Shown: one piece after another, positions 41,348 through 51,683 of the stretch
Layout: every line of letters begins with the position of its first letter
Position numbering within the stretch: the stretch's first letter is position 1
DNA from: Piezodorus guildinii
Lineage: Eukaryota; Arthropoda; Insecta; Hemiptera; Pentatomidae
Direction of reading: 5' to 3'
Length of the DNA stretch: 64,000 nucleotides
Assembly: GCA_023052935.1 (NCBI GenBank)
Contig: CM041298.1
Coordinates: 113,168,977-113,232,976, forward strand
Translations under genes and position numbers: made by a program
The notes under the pieces: generated by a model
What the model was told of the DNA's origin: nothing
What the model saw: only the letters and a program-made list of their open reading frames with translations
The model's database searches: none

Positions 41348-41517
41348 ATTATTTCGAAATAACAATATCAAAGTATAATGATAATTTAAAACGCTATATC
41401 TCTAACAGTTCTGAACAGATTTAAATGATTTTCTTTTTCATTTTGTAGGAAATTTAATTCTCTATGAAACTGCAAAAGAAAAAAAAAATTTTTTTCTCTA
41501 TCATCAATAAGAACCAA

Positions 41518-41742
41518 TTATAGATGGAATAATCAGGAGTCAGTCATTTTTTGAATATTTTTTAATTTTTCCAACGTTTCGGCTCAAGCTAGTTTATGCT
41601 TGGACATGGCTCAGTAATGCCCTGATGATGGCTCACAAGCCTGAGCCGAAACGTTGGCAAAATTAAAAAATATTCAAAAAATGACTGACTCCTGATTATT
41701 CCACCTATAATAGTTTCTGCAGTCGACTATACATCCTCAATA
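41518..41742 (+). mobile_element. Hammerhead retroelement, head-to-head copy
   Basis: 225 bp between a perfect 13-bp duplication CAATAAGAACCAA (41505-41517 and 41743-41755). The left third (41518-41590) is an inverted copy of the monomer's 3' part, including GGAATAATCAGGAGTCAGTC and AACGTTTCGGCTCA. The rest is one plus-strand monomer with an intact hammerhead-like core, ending CGACTATACATCCTCAATA. Same monomer family as the array at 29971-30536, at a different site. Confidence 0.8.
41618..41659 (+). ncRNA. Hammerhead ribozyme-like motif
   Basis: Stem I TGCC (41618-41621) with GGCA (41656-41659), CTGATGA (41622-41628), an unpaired T, stem II GGCTCA with TGAGCC (loop CAAGCC shifted by one), GAAACGTT (41648-41655). 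Expected cleavage after 41655. All core positions intact. Confidence 0.7.
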
Positions 41743-41815
41743 CAATAAGAACCAAGTTATCAGGGAATCACATCTCTTATAAGTTGTGGTTTGAATATAT
41801 AAGATTATTTTATTT

Positions 41816-41980
41816 TATTGAGAGAATTTAATAAACTGGTGCCGATGTTTTGGCCTAAATTATAGGCCTTCTTCAGGGCGTTTGAAGACCTATTAAGTTT
41901 ATATCTTTATTGTGTGTTCTACTGACAGCACCCTGAACTAACATCTCTCACTTACTCACACAGTCAACCATTCTCACTTC
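41816..41980. mobile_element. Hammerhead retroelement, short foldback copy
   Basis: The left half is minus strand (TTTAATAAACTGGTGCCGAT, decayed core with CTGAAGA kept but GAAAC changed to AAAAC). The right half is plus strand (ATTAAGTTTATATCTTTATTG, CAGCACCCTGAACTAACATC). Flanked by ATTATTTTATTT (41804-41815 and 41981-41992), which is a possible but low-complexity duplication. Same family as 3598-4201. Confidence 0.6.
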
Positions 41981-42304
41981 ATTATTTTATTTATTTTTTC
42001 TTCTTTGTTCATCGCGTTGTCTTGATCTCAAAAATCTTTCTGATTTATCTTTATCTTTAATAATAAACGATTTTCGATAGAATTACATCTAGCATACTTT
42101 GTGACTTTAATATACTTTGTTTTTGTTTGTTAACCCGCTTTATTAATTCTAGTACTCTGTACATATTTTTCGTCCGGTATCTTCCAAAATAACTGAGTTA
42201 TGGGCGTATTTATAGATAAAAATTCAATTTTTAACTGTTTTTTTTCTCTCTCTCTTTTTTATAATTATTCGAGGTTTTATTTTTGTTTGTTAAAAAACAG
42301 TAAG

Positions 42305-43164
42305 ACAATCCTGCCCTCCAGTTCTCTCTAACTCCTTTCCGCTCCCTTTCTCTGACACAATCCGGTATCTTGGCTTTATTTTAGACAAAAGACTAACTTG
42401 GAATCCATATACTAGACTTAAATGTCAAGAACTTAATCGACGATTTGGCCAATTATACAGAAGACTACTGAACAGAAATTCTAAACTATCCATAGAAAAC
42501 AAACTCCTAATATACAGTACTGAAACCTATCTGGACCTACGGACTTGAAAGTGGGGGACAGCAAAATTTTCTAACATCAAATGCATTCAATCCTTGCAAT
42601 CCAAAGTCCTCAGAACCATAGCTAATGCTTCTTATTATTTCACCAACCTTACCTTACACCGCGACCTAAATATTCCATTTATTGTAGACCTTATACCATT
42701 AAAATTCTCTAAATTCCATCAGAACCTTATCCATCACCCTAATCCCCTAGCTCAATCCTTATCCAGCTCCACACATCCTTATCATCCTCCTAGAAGGTTG
42801 AAACGGCAGTGGCCTCAAGACCTCTTGTAAAACGTATATTGGAGTTCTGGCGTTGGTTAGACTCTCCACTCACGTGCAGTATGCTTGAGGATTGTATATA
42901 GGTATGAGTGACTTTTGTATATATTTTTATAGATTTTGTTTTGTATAATATTTTTATTGATTTTGTTTTGTATAATAAATTTAAAGTTTTGTTTTGTATA
43001 ATATTTTTATTGATTTAGTTTTGTATATATGTATATTGTATTATTATTGTATAAATTTATTGTTTTGTATATATCGTGTGAATGCAGTATGAATGTTGTA
43101 CTTTATCACTATTAAAAATGTCCTAAATTGGACTGATTGTAATATTAAAAAAAAAAAAAAAAAA
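42305..43164 (+). pseudogene. Jockey-clade LINE (family B), 5'-truncated
   Basis: Plus strand: IRYLGFILDKRLTWNPYTRL, KCQELNRRFGQLYRRLLNRN, SIENKLLIYSTE, a frameshift, IKCIQSLQSKVLRTIANASY and LTLHRDLNIPFIVDL, NPLAQSLSSSTH, ending PPRRLKRQWPQDLL. The 3' UTR has repeated TTTTGTTTTGTATAATATTT units (42940-43060) and an 18-A tail. The RT catalytic core is missing. Confidence 0.85.
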
Positions 43165-43321
43165 TCTTTCAAAATATTTCAATCTTCAAAAATAACAAAA
43201 AGAGTTATGGGCGTATAAATAGACATGTTTTTTTTTTTCCTGCTGGCTTTTTTGTTTATCTAATATTTTTGATGTTTAACCAAGTTTTGATGGACTTACA
43301 TCTATCATAATTTGTGGCTTT

Positions 43322-43345
43322 AATATACAGATATATATGTATATA

Positions 43346-43400
<55 letters not shown>
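43322..43400. repeat. (TA)n microsatellite
   Basis: TA repeats with a few TG interruptions, about 75 bp, inside family Y. Confidence 0.9.
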
Positions 43401-43402
<2 letters not shown>

Positions 43403-43687
43403 AAATGTGTAATTAACATTATTTTTAAGCTATTTCCTTTTGTTAGTTATTTTTCGATTGATGTTAAATTAATTTTATTTTGCTTATTTTTCGATAAATT
43501 TAATGTTTAAAATGAAGATCAAAACAATGTAAACTTAACAATTTGTGAAATATAACATATATTACGTGTAGTGTGCCTAAGAACATGTATATAAAAATCA
43601 ACAAACTCTCCTTTGGGGTTACCAAAGGAGGAAAAGATAAAAAAAATATAAAATAAAATAAATAAATAAAAAAATAAAATTAAAAAA

Positions 43688-43691
<4 letters not shown>

Positions 43692-43782
<91 letters not shown>
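43692..43782. repeat. Compound (TA)n(GA)n microsatellite
   Basis: About 50 bp of TA followed directly by about 38 bp of GA. The SLSLSL...YIYIYI frames across it are artefacts of the repeat. It is joined on the right to a family X terminus. Confidence 0.95.
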
Positions 43783-43784
<2 letters not shown>

Positions 43785-43850
43785 TTTCTAAAATTTTTAA
43801 CAAGGGAGATAGATAAAAGTCGCATGTTGAGCCAACTAGATTTTTTTTCT
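43783..43850 (+). repeat. Family X terminal fragment
   Basis: GAGATAGATAAAAGTCGCATGTTGAGCCAACTAGATTTTT corresponds in divergent form to the family X end (GAGGTAAGTGAAAGTCGTGT... CCAGATTTTT). Confidence 0.5.
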
Positions 43851-44429
43851 TAAACCACCATATATCTACTTGATGGTATTGGATCCGCTCATTCGGTGAA
43901 TAAACAGTGCCTTAACAATGCCCCAGTTGGCAGCTCCGACCTCCATCACTTCCTCCTCCCGTGACCCACAAGAAGATATCGATCCTCCGGTCATCGTCCC
44001 TTGTGATTGATGATGTTCTGCCCATCACAATGCTCCCCAGTCCTAAGTAGGTTAGGTGTATGCTCCTTTGTATTGATTTCTTTCTTCTACATTATCTGTT
44101 GTAAAAGTGTAGTACATAACTTTTGCAATATAGCTCTATTTTTATAATTTTCTGGGGGTTATTGCCACCACATTTATTACCTTCCATTTGTCGAAATCTA
44201 TCCTTTAAACCAGCTCTGCTAAGTTTCATCCGAAAGTGAGGCGCATTAGTTGACCCTAGCCTTCAGAAGGCCCTCTTCACTTGTAAACACCTTTACTTTT
44301 TAGCTTCATTTACAGATTCGGTAAAAGTCCAAGGAAGCAGGATCTGGACTGTTAGGAAGATGCTCAAGAAGTAGTTGAACAATACTCAGTGCAGGAACAC
44401 GCTAGGATAATATCATGGTGGAGGCACCA
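43851..44429. other. Unclassified stretch
   Basis: Mixed composition with no motif-bearing frame. It may be the continuation of the RT remnant to the right, but I cannot align it. Confidence 0.3.
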
Positions 44430-44960
44430 GGTGTACCTTCTTCACGTTATTCTCTTCAGACGGAGAGCTCTTTGTTCTCAACAGTCTTTTCTGTCATTTG
44501 TATCATCGTAAAGATGAGATCCTGCGTGCTTCTCTGATTCCTAAAGCCATACTGTTTTTCTCAAAATAAACAATCTACTATTCCTCACTCTTGCTTCAAG
44601 AATTCTAGAGTAGACTTTTGCAGGCTCACTGAGAAGAGATATTCCCCTATGGTTGCTACCCTCCCAATAGTCCCCCTATTTGTGAAAGGGCACAATTACC
44701 GCTACTTCCCAGTCTCAGGGAATCTTCTTCTTTCAGATCATGTTTAAAAGATGGAGAAACATCCCGGCCTTTGCTGCCCATGCACTTGATCATTTCCGGG
44801 GTAATTTCATCGAGTCCAGCTGCCTTGCCTAGTCTTGTCTTTTCGATTGCAGCTTGGAGTTCTTCTTCACTGATTTAGTCTTCCTCATCCCGAACCTCCT
44901 CTGCATCGTTCCGAGTTACGTACGCTTCAAAGTCTCTCTCCTCTAACATGTCTTTAAAAT
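44430..44960 (-). pseudogene. LINE reverse transcriptase remnant
   Basis: On the minus strand, across several frames: KLGKAAGLDEITPEMIKCMG-like sequence near 44760-44840, LCPFTNRGTIGR (the LIPIYKKG-type RT block 1) near 44690, SVSLQKSTLEFLKQE near 44600, and QYGFRNQRSTQDLIFT near 44500-44560, the canonical QxGFR...D motif. This is an RT of the RTE/L1-like type, heavily decayed, with no active-site box. Confidence 0.65.
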
Positions 44961-46126
44961 TTCCCTCCATATTTCCATGATGAACTCCTCATGCCAAATG
45001 ATATTCCTGTTTTTATGTTTTTTTCCTTTCAAGGTAGTTGGCCGGTCGTTTGACCGGTCGGTTGGTCGCTCCGCTCCCTTAGGTAAAATTTTAATGTAAT
45101 AAGAATAATAAATAGCGCGCGTTGTTTTAAACACGCATTGCCTAGCAACACAGAGGACCAAATAATTTTTAAAACAAACAATTCGAGTTCGAGACTCGGG
45201 GGCTTTTATTTCAGCATTTATCCGGGGGATTTCCCTCACGCCCTGGTCCGAGAGACCCCGTATAGCCTTCAAAGGCGAGGCAGGGGAGAACAAAACAAAA
45301 AACAAAACAAAAAAAAGAGTGGTTATTTTCTTGAAGTTTCATTAAGAAAATGCATTGCAATTAAGTTATTCGTTAGAAGAGAAAATTAAATTTTCTATAA
45401 TGAGATTATCAAAGAATTAAGTAAACAGAACATTAAGCTCAATATAGATTCAGTTTAATCGTGAAAAATTAAGAATCATAAACATAAAGGATTTTAAAAA
45501 TTAAAAGATAAACTTACGAATATATGTATAATGTAAAAGCAAACAGGCCGACCAGATGATATTTACCTGAAACAAAGAAAATAATAGTTGATAACCTTTG
45601 TTTTACCCAGAGTACAATTATAATAAACTAAATATCATATACAGACATAAATAAATACTTTTTATAGATAATAATTTTAATATAAGTTATTCAGTATTAA
45701 AATATACTAACTACTCGATATCAAAATTAATGGAATCACTAAATTTAAGAATAGAATTTACTTTTGATAGGACGGCTGAATGTTATGTTATTAAATAGGG
45801 GAAAACCTTCATAATTATTTTTATGTTACCGCCAATTTTAGTTCCTTATTTCCCGACCCAGGGCACCATAATTACTTAATTACTCCATTGTTATGACGCC
45901 TGCTCAGCTCACCCAACCAGTAAGTACACATATCGGATTTAAATGTCTCTCACCTCTTTATCCATTTACTTCTAAAATCTCAACCTTTGGTTCTCTTTAA
46001 AAATTTAAAAGAAAACACAATATATATATACATAAAGTATTTCACAGAGAGATATGTATACACACGTATTGACTATATTTTATGTTTTAATGTTTCACAC
46101 TTAATAAATAGGTGGTATATGAAAAA
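44961..46126. other. Unclassified stretch
   Basis: 45030-45300 has more balanced composition, inverted CCGGTCGTTTGACCGGTCGG near 45042 and AATTCGAGTTCGAGACTCGG near 45178 (faintly B-box-like). A 120-codon minus frame (44943-45305) overlaps the RT remnant and has no motif. 45330-46126 is AT-rich and featureless to me. Confidence 0.3.
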
Positions 46127-46934
46127 AATCTGATGCGCACAAACACTCGACTTTCACTTACCTGCGTTATTAAAATCAACTTTATAATTTTGAAATACAT
46201 TAAGAAATAAAAATAAATTTCTATAGGAACATGTGTTTTATTAAAAAATCGATTATATTATTATCTAAAACAGTTAGTTTTATCGGATTTTTATCACTCT
46301 TTATTAACTTTTACAATTTTCTTTGTATCAGATTATAATTTTTATAACGTCTATATTACTTATCTTGTTATAAAAAAAAACATAAATTATATTTGGATAT
46401 CAAATTCGCTCAACTTGCATATTTAGCCGTTATTTATGAATGATAATAAGATGATGTGCCTAATTTTTTTAAATCTACAAAATCAAAGGTACTTCAGAGG
46501 AAGACTATTTAAAATATCGGCAGATATGCCTAGTCAGACTATTTTAATCAGAATGAAACCTACATCATATTAAAGCCCATTACATTTTACATCAATATAG
46601 TTAAATCAAAATCTTTAGAGCATTTTTTGAGAAAATCGTAAAAAGGTGCAAAATGCATGGTATAAAGTAGATCTTGCAGTAAGCCGATTTTGAAGAAAAA
46701 GTTGCAGTAACATCTCGGGCCTATAGTTGTCTCAAATATGAAATTTAAGTTCCGTACGACTTATTGTTTCTATGCTAGACTTAATACACACGGACACACA
46801 CAGAACTATTTGGGTCATTTAGACTCCTGGATCCTATATTGTGCATTTCCGTTGAAATCTGGAAGTCGAAAATTTTCCCGATCGCAATACTTTCTGTTAT
46901 TATATATTTCATATATAAATAAGTGGAAGTAAAA
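46127..46934 (-). repeat. Family X copy
   Basis: Minus strand from AATCTGATGCGCACAAACAC and CGACTTTCACTTACC to TATTTCATATATAAATAAGT+GGAAGTA. A slightly shortened single unit. The 64-codon frame at 46738-46932 is chance. Confidence 0.75.
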
Positions 46935-47317
46935 AAATGAGTATACCGTGAACTAAGATTGCCTCACCTACATCTCGATGCTCTCCTAAATTTCCAGAGC
47001 CCAAGATACCCCATGACAGAAAATGGGGCGAAAACGAACCGCAATTTCCTTTCCTTGGGGATCCGTCAGGGGCGGTTTCCTCCCTAATTCTCCCCCCCCT
47101 TTCCTCTAAGGCCCAGGCTGGCTTACCTCTGGGGCTTCCAACCACCTCCACTCCTCTCACAGATTTATCTTCCGGATCCCGGGAGAATCTCTCGAAATGT
47201 CGGTCGGAATAGCTATTACTCCCCAGGTTATTTCAATACTCTAACCTTCTTCAACCCTTAAACTTCAAAAAACATAATCTATGGTAGGGATATTCATTGA
47301 ATGAGGATAAGTTGGTT
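46935..47317. other. Unclassified GC-richer block
   Basis: 46960-47200 is the most GC-rich part of the neighbourhood (CCCCCCTTTCC, GGATCCCGGGAG). An 83-codon minus frame (46909-47160) runs through it without a recognisable motif. Could be a unique host fragment or a rare repeat. Confidence 0.3.
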
Positions 47318-47520
47318 TCGGGTGCAGTGAAATAAAAACGTAATAAAAACGTAAAATCTAGATTTATTTGAGCCTACGTTTCGGTCTGAATATGGGCCTT
47401 CTTCAGGATTCAAGGAGGGACCATTAACAACCAATACCCTCATTTTCGGAACTCCCTCCTTCAATCGCCTTGAAAGCCTGAAATTAAGGCCGAAACGTAT
47501 ACAAATAAATTATAAAGCTG
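47318..47520. mobile_element. Hammerhead retroelement, decayed foldback copy
   Basis: Left arm on the minus strand: GAAACGTA (47375-47382) and CTGAAGA (47400-47406) with a weak stem II. Right arm on the plus strand: CTTGAAAGCC then GGCCGAAACGTATACAAATAAA (47490-47510), core decayed. Starts near GGTTTCGGGTGCAGT. The right arm is nearly identical to 50175-50215. Confidence 0.6.
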
Positions 47521-48261
47521 CAATAAGAGGTACTACTAAAAAAAATGTAATTCAATTGAGCTGCTGATATTCCTACACATCCTCATACCTTTCTGGCAAC
47601 TTTTGCAGACGACACCGCCATCCTATCATCCAGTTCCAATCCTGAAACAGCATCCTTAAACCTTAAAACACTGGTGTAATAACTGGCTTGTAAAGGTGAA
47701 CGAAGCCAAATGTAAACACATAACCTTTAATCTTAGACGAAAATCCTGTCCGCCAGTTTATTTCAACGCATTTCCAATTCTTCTCTCAGATACAGACCGG
47801 TATCTTGGCTTACTGTTAGACAAAAGATTGACTTGGAACCCACATACAAGACTTAAAAGACAAGAACTCAACCGACGATTCGGACAGTTATACCGAGTAC
47901 TCAACCGAAAATCTGAACTTACAGTCGACAACAAATTATTAATCTACAAGACAATACTGGACCCATCTGGACCTACGGACTTGAACTGTGGGGAACAGCT
48001 AAACGTACTAACATCAAACTCATTCAATCCAAAGTCCTCCATACAATAGTAAATGCTCCTTATTATGTCCCCAACTATACCTTGCACCACGACCTTAATG
48101 TTCCATCCATTTCAGACCTAATTCCATCCAAATTTTCCAAATTCCACCAGAACCTCATTCATCATCCTAATCCTCTAGCTCAATCCCTATCCAGCTCCAC
48201 TCATCCATACAACCCACCTAGAAGGTTGAAACGGCAGTGGCCCCGCGAACTTTTGTAAATA

Positions 48262-49159
48262 TTGGGTTGATGCAAATTAATGCAGGTTTTTAGTAGGTAT
48301 TGTCAATACGCCATATCTTTACTTTAACCATATATATTTAATCAAAATAATTTCCATCTGAATCAATGCACTTTTGCCAACGTTCAACAAGCTTTCTTAT
48401 TCCACTAGAAAAAAAATCCGAATCCCTGGACTCAATGAAATCACGAAAAGAATTTTCAATGTCGTCCTGGTTTTGAAAATTTTCCTCCCTCAAAAAGTTG
48501 TCCAGATGCCTGAAAAAGTGGAAGTCTGTAGGAGAGAGGTCAGGTGAATAAGGCGGATGTTGGAGAACTTCGTAGCCCAACTCGTGCAGTCGTCGAAGCG
48601 TTGGTTGTGCAACGTGTGGTCTGGCGTTATCGTGGAGCAGGATCGGCCCCTTCCGATTCATCAATGCTGGGCAAAGACGTTGCAATTTTTGAGTTCCGAG
48701 TTCCGCCGCCATTTCTCGTGTGGTTTTGGTTGGGTCTTCTTCCACTTTTGACCTCAGCTGGTCGTTGTCCAGAGCAAGATGACGGCCCCGACCTTCCTTG
48801 TCTTCGAGGTCGAAATCTCCTCTGCGAAACTTCTGGAACCAACGCTGCACCGTGCACTCATTAATAGCCCCCTGACCCCACACTTCATTAATATTACGAG
48901 CCGTTTGCGCAGCGCTGCGTCCTAATTTAAATTCGTAAAAATAAATTTGACGAAAATCGCACTTTGACATTTTCGATTCAAGACCTTTGAACACACTGAA
49001 CAAAACGATTTTACTAAACAAATTCATGGTGAAAGAGAGGGTATTAGATAAGGTTTGTTTTGGTATAATAATGATCAATGTTAGGATTAGCTTTGTTTAC
49101 ACAATTGGAATTAAGATATTGCAATAGAGGAAACCTGCATTAATTTTGCATCAACCCAA
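48262..49159 (-). mobile_element. Mariner transposon, cecropia-like, internally deleted
   Basis: 898 bp with termini TTGGGTTGATGCAAATTAAT and ATTAATTTTGCATCAACCCAA, between TA (48260-48261 and 49160-49161) in the 3' UTR of a jockey LINE. It is a different mariner lineage from M1-M6. The middle of the gene is deleted. Confidence 0.92.
48338..48970 (-). pseudogene. Cecropia-like mariner transposase with in-frame deletion
   Basis: The start is the ATG at 48970 (MSKCDFRQIYFYEFKLGRSA), the position conserved in mariners. The frame stays open to the natural end IDSDGNYFD (about 210 residues against roughly 345 in the family). Domains: helix-turn-helix region (AAQTARNINEVWGQG, TVQRWFQKFRRGDFDLED), then TTREMAAELGT, directly joined to QKLQRLCPALMNRKGPILLH. 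The second and third catalytic Asp remain (LLHDNARPHV; SPDLSPTDFHFF). The region with the first Asp (TCDEKW in relatives) is gone, so it cannot be catalytically competent. It is unusual for being open across the deletion. Confidence 0.88.
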
Positions 49160-49567
49160 TATATTGGAGTTCTAGCACTGGCTAGATTCTCCACTCAATG
49201 TGATGTATGTATGAGTGTGTGTATGTGTATATAGGTATAAGCGATTTCTTGACTTTATTGTATTGATTCATTATTGTGTATATATTTTATTGTAATTTTA
49301 TATTGTGTAAATATTGTATGAATGTAGTATGCATGATATCTTTCACCACTACTATTGATGTCCAAATTGGGACAGATTGTAATTTTACTCAATAAACATT
49401 GCTGTTGAGAAAAAAAAAAAAAAATTCAATTCAGAACTTAAGCAAACCAAAACGCGACGCAACTAAGTTGTTTAAAACTACATAAAAACTCATTGGTGAA
49501 AACCATTAAACATAATTCAAGCCATGCTGAACGAACCAATGAAAGGGCACAAAGTGAAGGAAACAAT

Positions 49568-49890
49568 TTATTTATTTATTACAAACAAGAAATTTGAAAT
49601 AAAATTCAATTTGCCATCTGCAATTCCTTTGCAATAAGCAAATTTGTGGACTGCTGAAGCAGCGGCTCATCACAGCAGAGTTCGTTAAGTGATCAGCATA
49701 TCTCTTGGGTCTGTGCTCTGCGTAGTCGTAGGAGTGGGCTGTAAGGTTCGTAGAGCATTTTAATGTTTCTGTAAGAGGGTTGGTGTTGTATGTTAATCTT
49801 TGGTGGAAGTTATTGTATTGTTCTGTAGCAGTGGCTGAAATAGTCGGAATGTTTAGGTCGTTGTGTATAACGTCATTTTTACGTAACAAA
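49568..49890 (-). mobile_element. Jockey-type LINE (third subfamily), 3' fragment
   Basis: Inserted in the left arm of the inverted repeat with a 13-bp duplication TGAAGGAAACAAT (49555-49567 and 49891-49903). On the minus strand: VIHNDLNIPTISATATEQYN, NFHQRLTYNTNPLTETLKCS, PKRYADHL, then UTR and a (AAAT)n tail. The tail type differs from families A and B. Confidence 0.8.
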
Positions 49891-50103
49891 TGAAGGAAAC
49901 AATAAATAAATGGTAATTAATAAACTGAAAGGAAAGGATATCTGTTTATGAAGTATACAGTACGTTTTGGACTTAAATGAAATGTGGATTTAGTACCTTT
50001 TGGAATGAACTACAATTTTCTAATACATTTTTTATAGAATTTGTGTTTTTAAGATGAAATCGGTTGACTGATTTCGTAAAAGTTATAATACAAAATTTAA
50101 GGC

Positions 50104-50310
50104 CTTCAGGCGCCCCAAAAATGATGGCAATGGTTGTTGTGGGTTGGTCATTATTGGGATCTCCCTCCTTCAAACGTCCTGAAAGCCCGAAATTAAGGCC
50201 GAAACGTATACAAATAAATATTACGTGGTTATTTGACTGCACCCGGAACCAAATGCTCTCCATTAGATACAAACAGTCAACCATTCTCACTTCACTACGA
50301 CATTAATTGA
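50104..50310 (+). mobile_element. Hammerhead-like retroelement, decayed
   Basis: CTGAAAG (50179-50185, core changed from CTGANGA), AATTAAGGCC, GAAACGTA (50201-50208), then TATTTGACTGCACCCGGAAC and CAGTCAACCATTCTCACTTC, the same 3' region as in 3598-4201 and 41816-41980. Lies at the centre of the inverted repeat. Confidence 0.55.
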
Positions 50311-50671
50311 AAATTGTGGCGTTGATTTCTAAAAGGTACTAAGTAAATGACATTTTTTAAGAAATTGATATTTTGACATTTTTCCATAGTAACTGTTAAG
50401 TTTTAACAAAATCAGTCATCCGATTTCATCTAATAACAAACAAATACTATAAAAACGTAGTAGAAAATTGGAATTTCATTCCAAAATGTACTAAACCCAC
50501 ATTTAATTTCAGTTCAAAACGTACTATAAACTTCATAAACAGATATCCTTCCCTTTCAGTTTATTAATTACCATTTATTTATTGATTTCTTCACTTTGTG
50601 CCCTTTTATTGGTTCGATCAGCAGAGCTTGAATTTTTTTAATGGTTTTCACCAAACAATCAGGTATGTATT

Positions 50672-51167
50672 ATAAACATTAGCTTTCCAATCAATTACCC
50701 ACTTTTTAGTATACCTACAAATGTGAACATGGAACACACGCGATTTTCGAGTAATATTTTTGTACGAGTTTAAACTTGGCCATTCAGCAGCTGAGGCCGC
50801 TAGAAATATTTGCAAGGCGTTTGGGGAAGGGAGTGTTAATGAACGGACCATTCGCCGTTGGCTTGCTAAGTTTTCAGCTGGGGATACCGACTTGGGAAAC
50901 TTGCTCCGAGGAAGACCTAATAGACAGCGATGTCCTCAAACATACAGTAGAAGGAAACCCCTACCAAACAGTTAAAGGACCCTCAGCACAACTAAACGCA
51001 AGTGCATCTACCGTATCCAGACATTTAAAGTGTATTGGGAAAGTAAAAAAGCTAGATACATGGGTACCGAAATTATCTTATCTTGTTAAAATTATCTTGT
51101 TTTCATATCGTATTTTTAATAAAAAGCCTTTACCTTGAAAACGGACATTTCATGTGACACAACCCAA
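50672..51167 (+). mobile_element. Mariner M5, doubly deleted
   Basis: Lacks the 5' terminus (starts at ATAAACATTAGCTTTCCAAT) and most of the second half of the gene. The N-terminal helix-turn-helix region (HSAAEAARNICKAFGEGSVN, TIRRWLAKFSAGD) and LNASASTVSRHLKCIGK remain. It then jumps at GATACATGGGTACCG to the 3' end and terminus CATGTGACACAACCCAA, followed by TA. Confidence 0.85.
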
Positions 51168-51615
51168 TATAATGTTGATGAGAGCAGTATTTACATTTAC
51201 ATGGTCGTAAAAACACATTACCCAAGGAGCGAGAAAAATTGATAAATAAATTTATAAAATTTATATAAAAATCGAAATTTTTAAAATCGCTATATAAGAA
51301 GAAAATAAAAAAAAAAGATCAGTTTTTTTTTTCATTTATTTTTTATCGCCTTATTATTGCACTACTTGTAGAAATTCACTTCATAACACTATCATGAATT
51401 TCAAAGATATCTTAAAATGCATTACAAAGGTTTTTAATTTAAAACTGTCCATTAAATTCAACCAATACTTAATAAGAGAAAAAAAAATAAAGCAATTCTC
51501 TTATAAAATGTATACTAATTTAATTTCAATTAAACAAAGTTTAAAGCAAACAAATAATCTCGCAGAAATGCCATGAAAAACATCAAAGCGTTAAAAACAA
51601 GAAAAAAAAAAAAAA

Positions 51616-51616
<1 letters not shown>
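51168..51616. other. Unclassified stretch
   Basis: Very AT-rich. A 60-codon plus frame (51394-51576) is Lys/Asn/Ile-rich as expected by chance. Nothing recognised. Confidence 0.3.

Positions 51617-51680
<64 letters not shown>
51617..51680. repeat. (TA)n microsatellite
   Basis: About 60 bp of TA repeats after an A-run. 51681-51954 to the right is low-complexity A/T-rich sequence without further signal. Confidence 0.95.

Positions 51681-51683
<3 letters not shown>

Larger units (their letters stand above)
41021..43500 (+). repeat. Family Y copy with four nested insertions
   Basis: Family Y landmarks in order: CAAATTATTACACAATGATT, AACGCTATATCTCTAACAGTTC, AATTTAATTCTCTATGAAAC, GGAATCACATCTCTTATAAG, AACTGAGTTATGGGCGTATT. 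Into it went a SINE (41056-41347), two hammerhead elements (41518-41742 and 41816-41980) and a jockey LINE (42305-43164). Two of these have clear duplications of family Y sequence, so family Y is older than all of them. Confidence 0.6.
47558..49422 (+). mobile_element. Jockey-clade LINE (family B), split by a mariner
   Basis: 5'-truncated LINE flanked by AATTCAATT (47549-47557 and 49423-49431). The RT part begins ADIPTHPHTFLATFADDTAI (the catalytic FADD box), then LRRKSCPPVYFNAFPILLSD, DRYLGLLLDKRLTWNPHTRL, KRQELNRRFGQLYRVLNRKS, a frameshift, and the end PPRRLKRQWPREL. A mariner (48262-49159) sits just after the stop codon. The 3' UTR resumes with TATTGGAGTTCTAGC and ends in a 16-A tail (49409-49424). 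Confidence 0.88.
49488..50660. repeat. Large inverted repeat with nested insertions
   Basis: The outer arms read TTGGTGAAAACCATTAAA (left, 49490) and its complement ending 50653. The arms run about 49490-49567 plus 49891-50100 on the left and 50390-50655 on the right (shared AGGGCACAAAGTGAAG, GATATCTGTTTATGAAGT, TTAGTACATTTTGGAATGAA, AAATCGG.TGACTGATTT). The left arm is split by a LINE fragment and the centre holds a hammerhead-like element. It is likely a foldback DNA transposon. Confidence 0.7.

Noticed and set aside
43519..43825. Frames with SLSLSL and YIYIYI runs as low-complexity proteins
   Set aside because: They are translations of the (GA)n and (TA)n microsatellite.
45030..45300. A second tRNA-like head near 45180
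   Set aside because: Only a faint B-box match (GAGTTCGAGACTC); no A box at the right distance.
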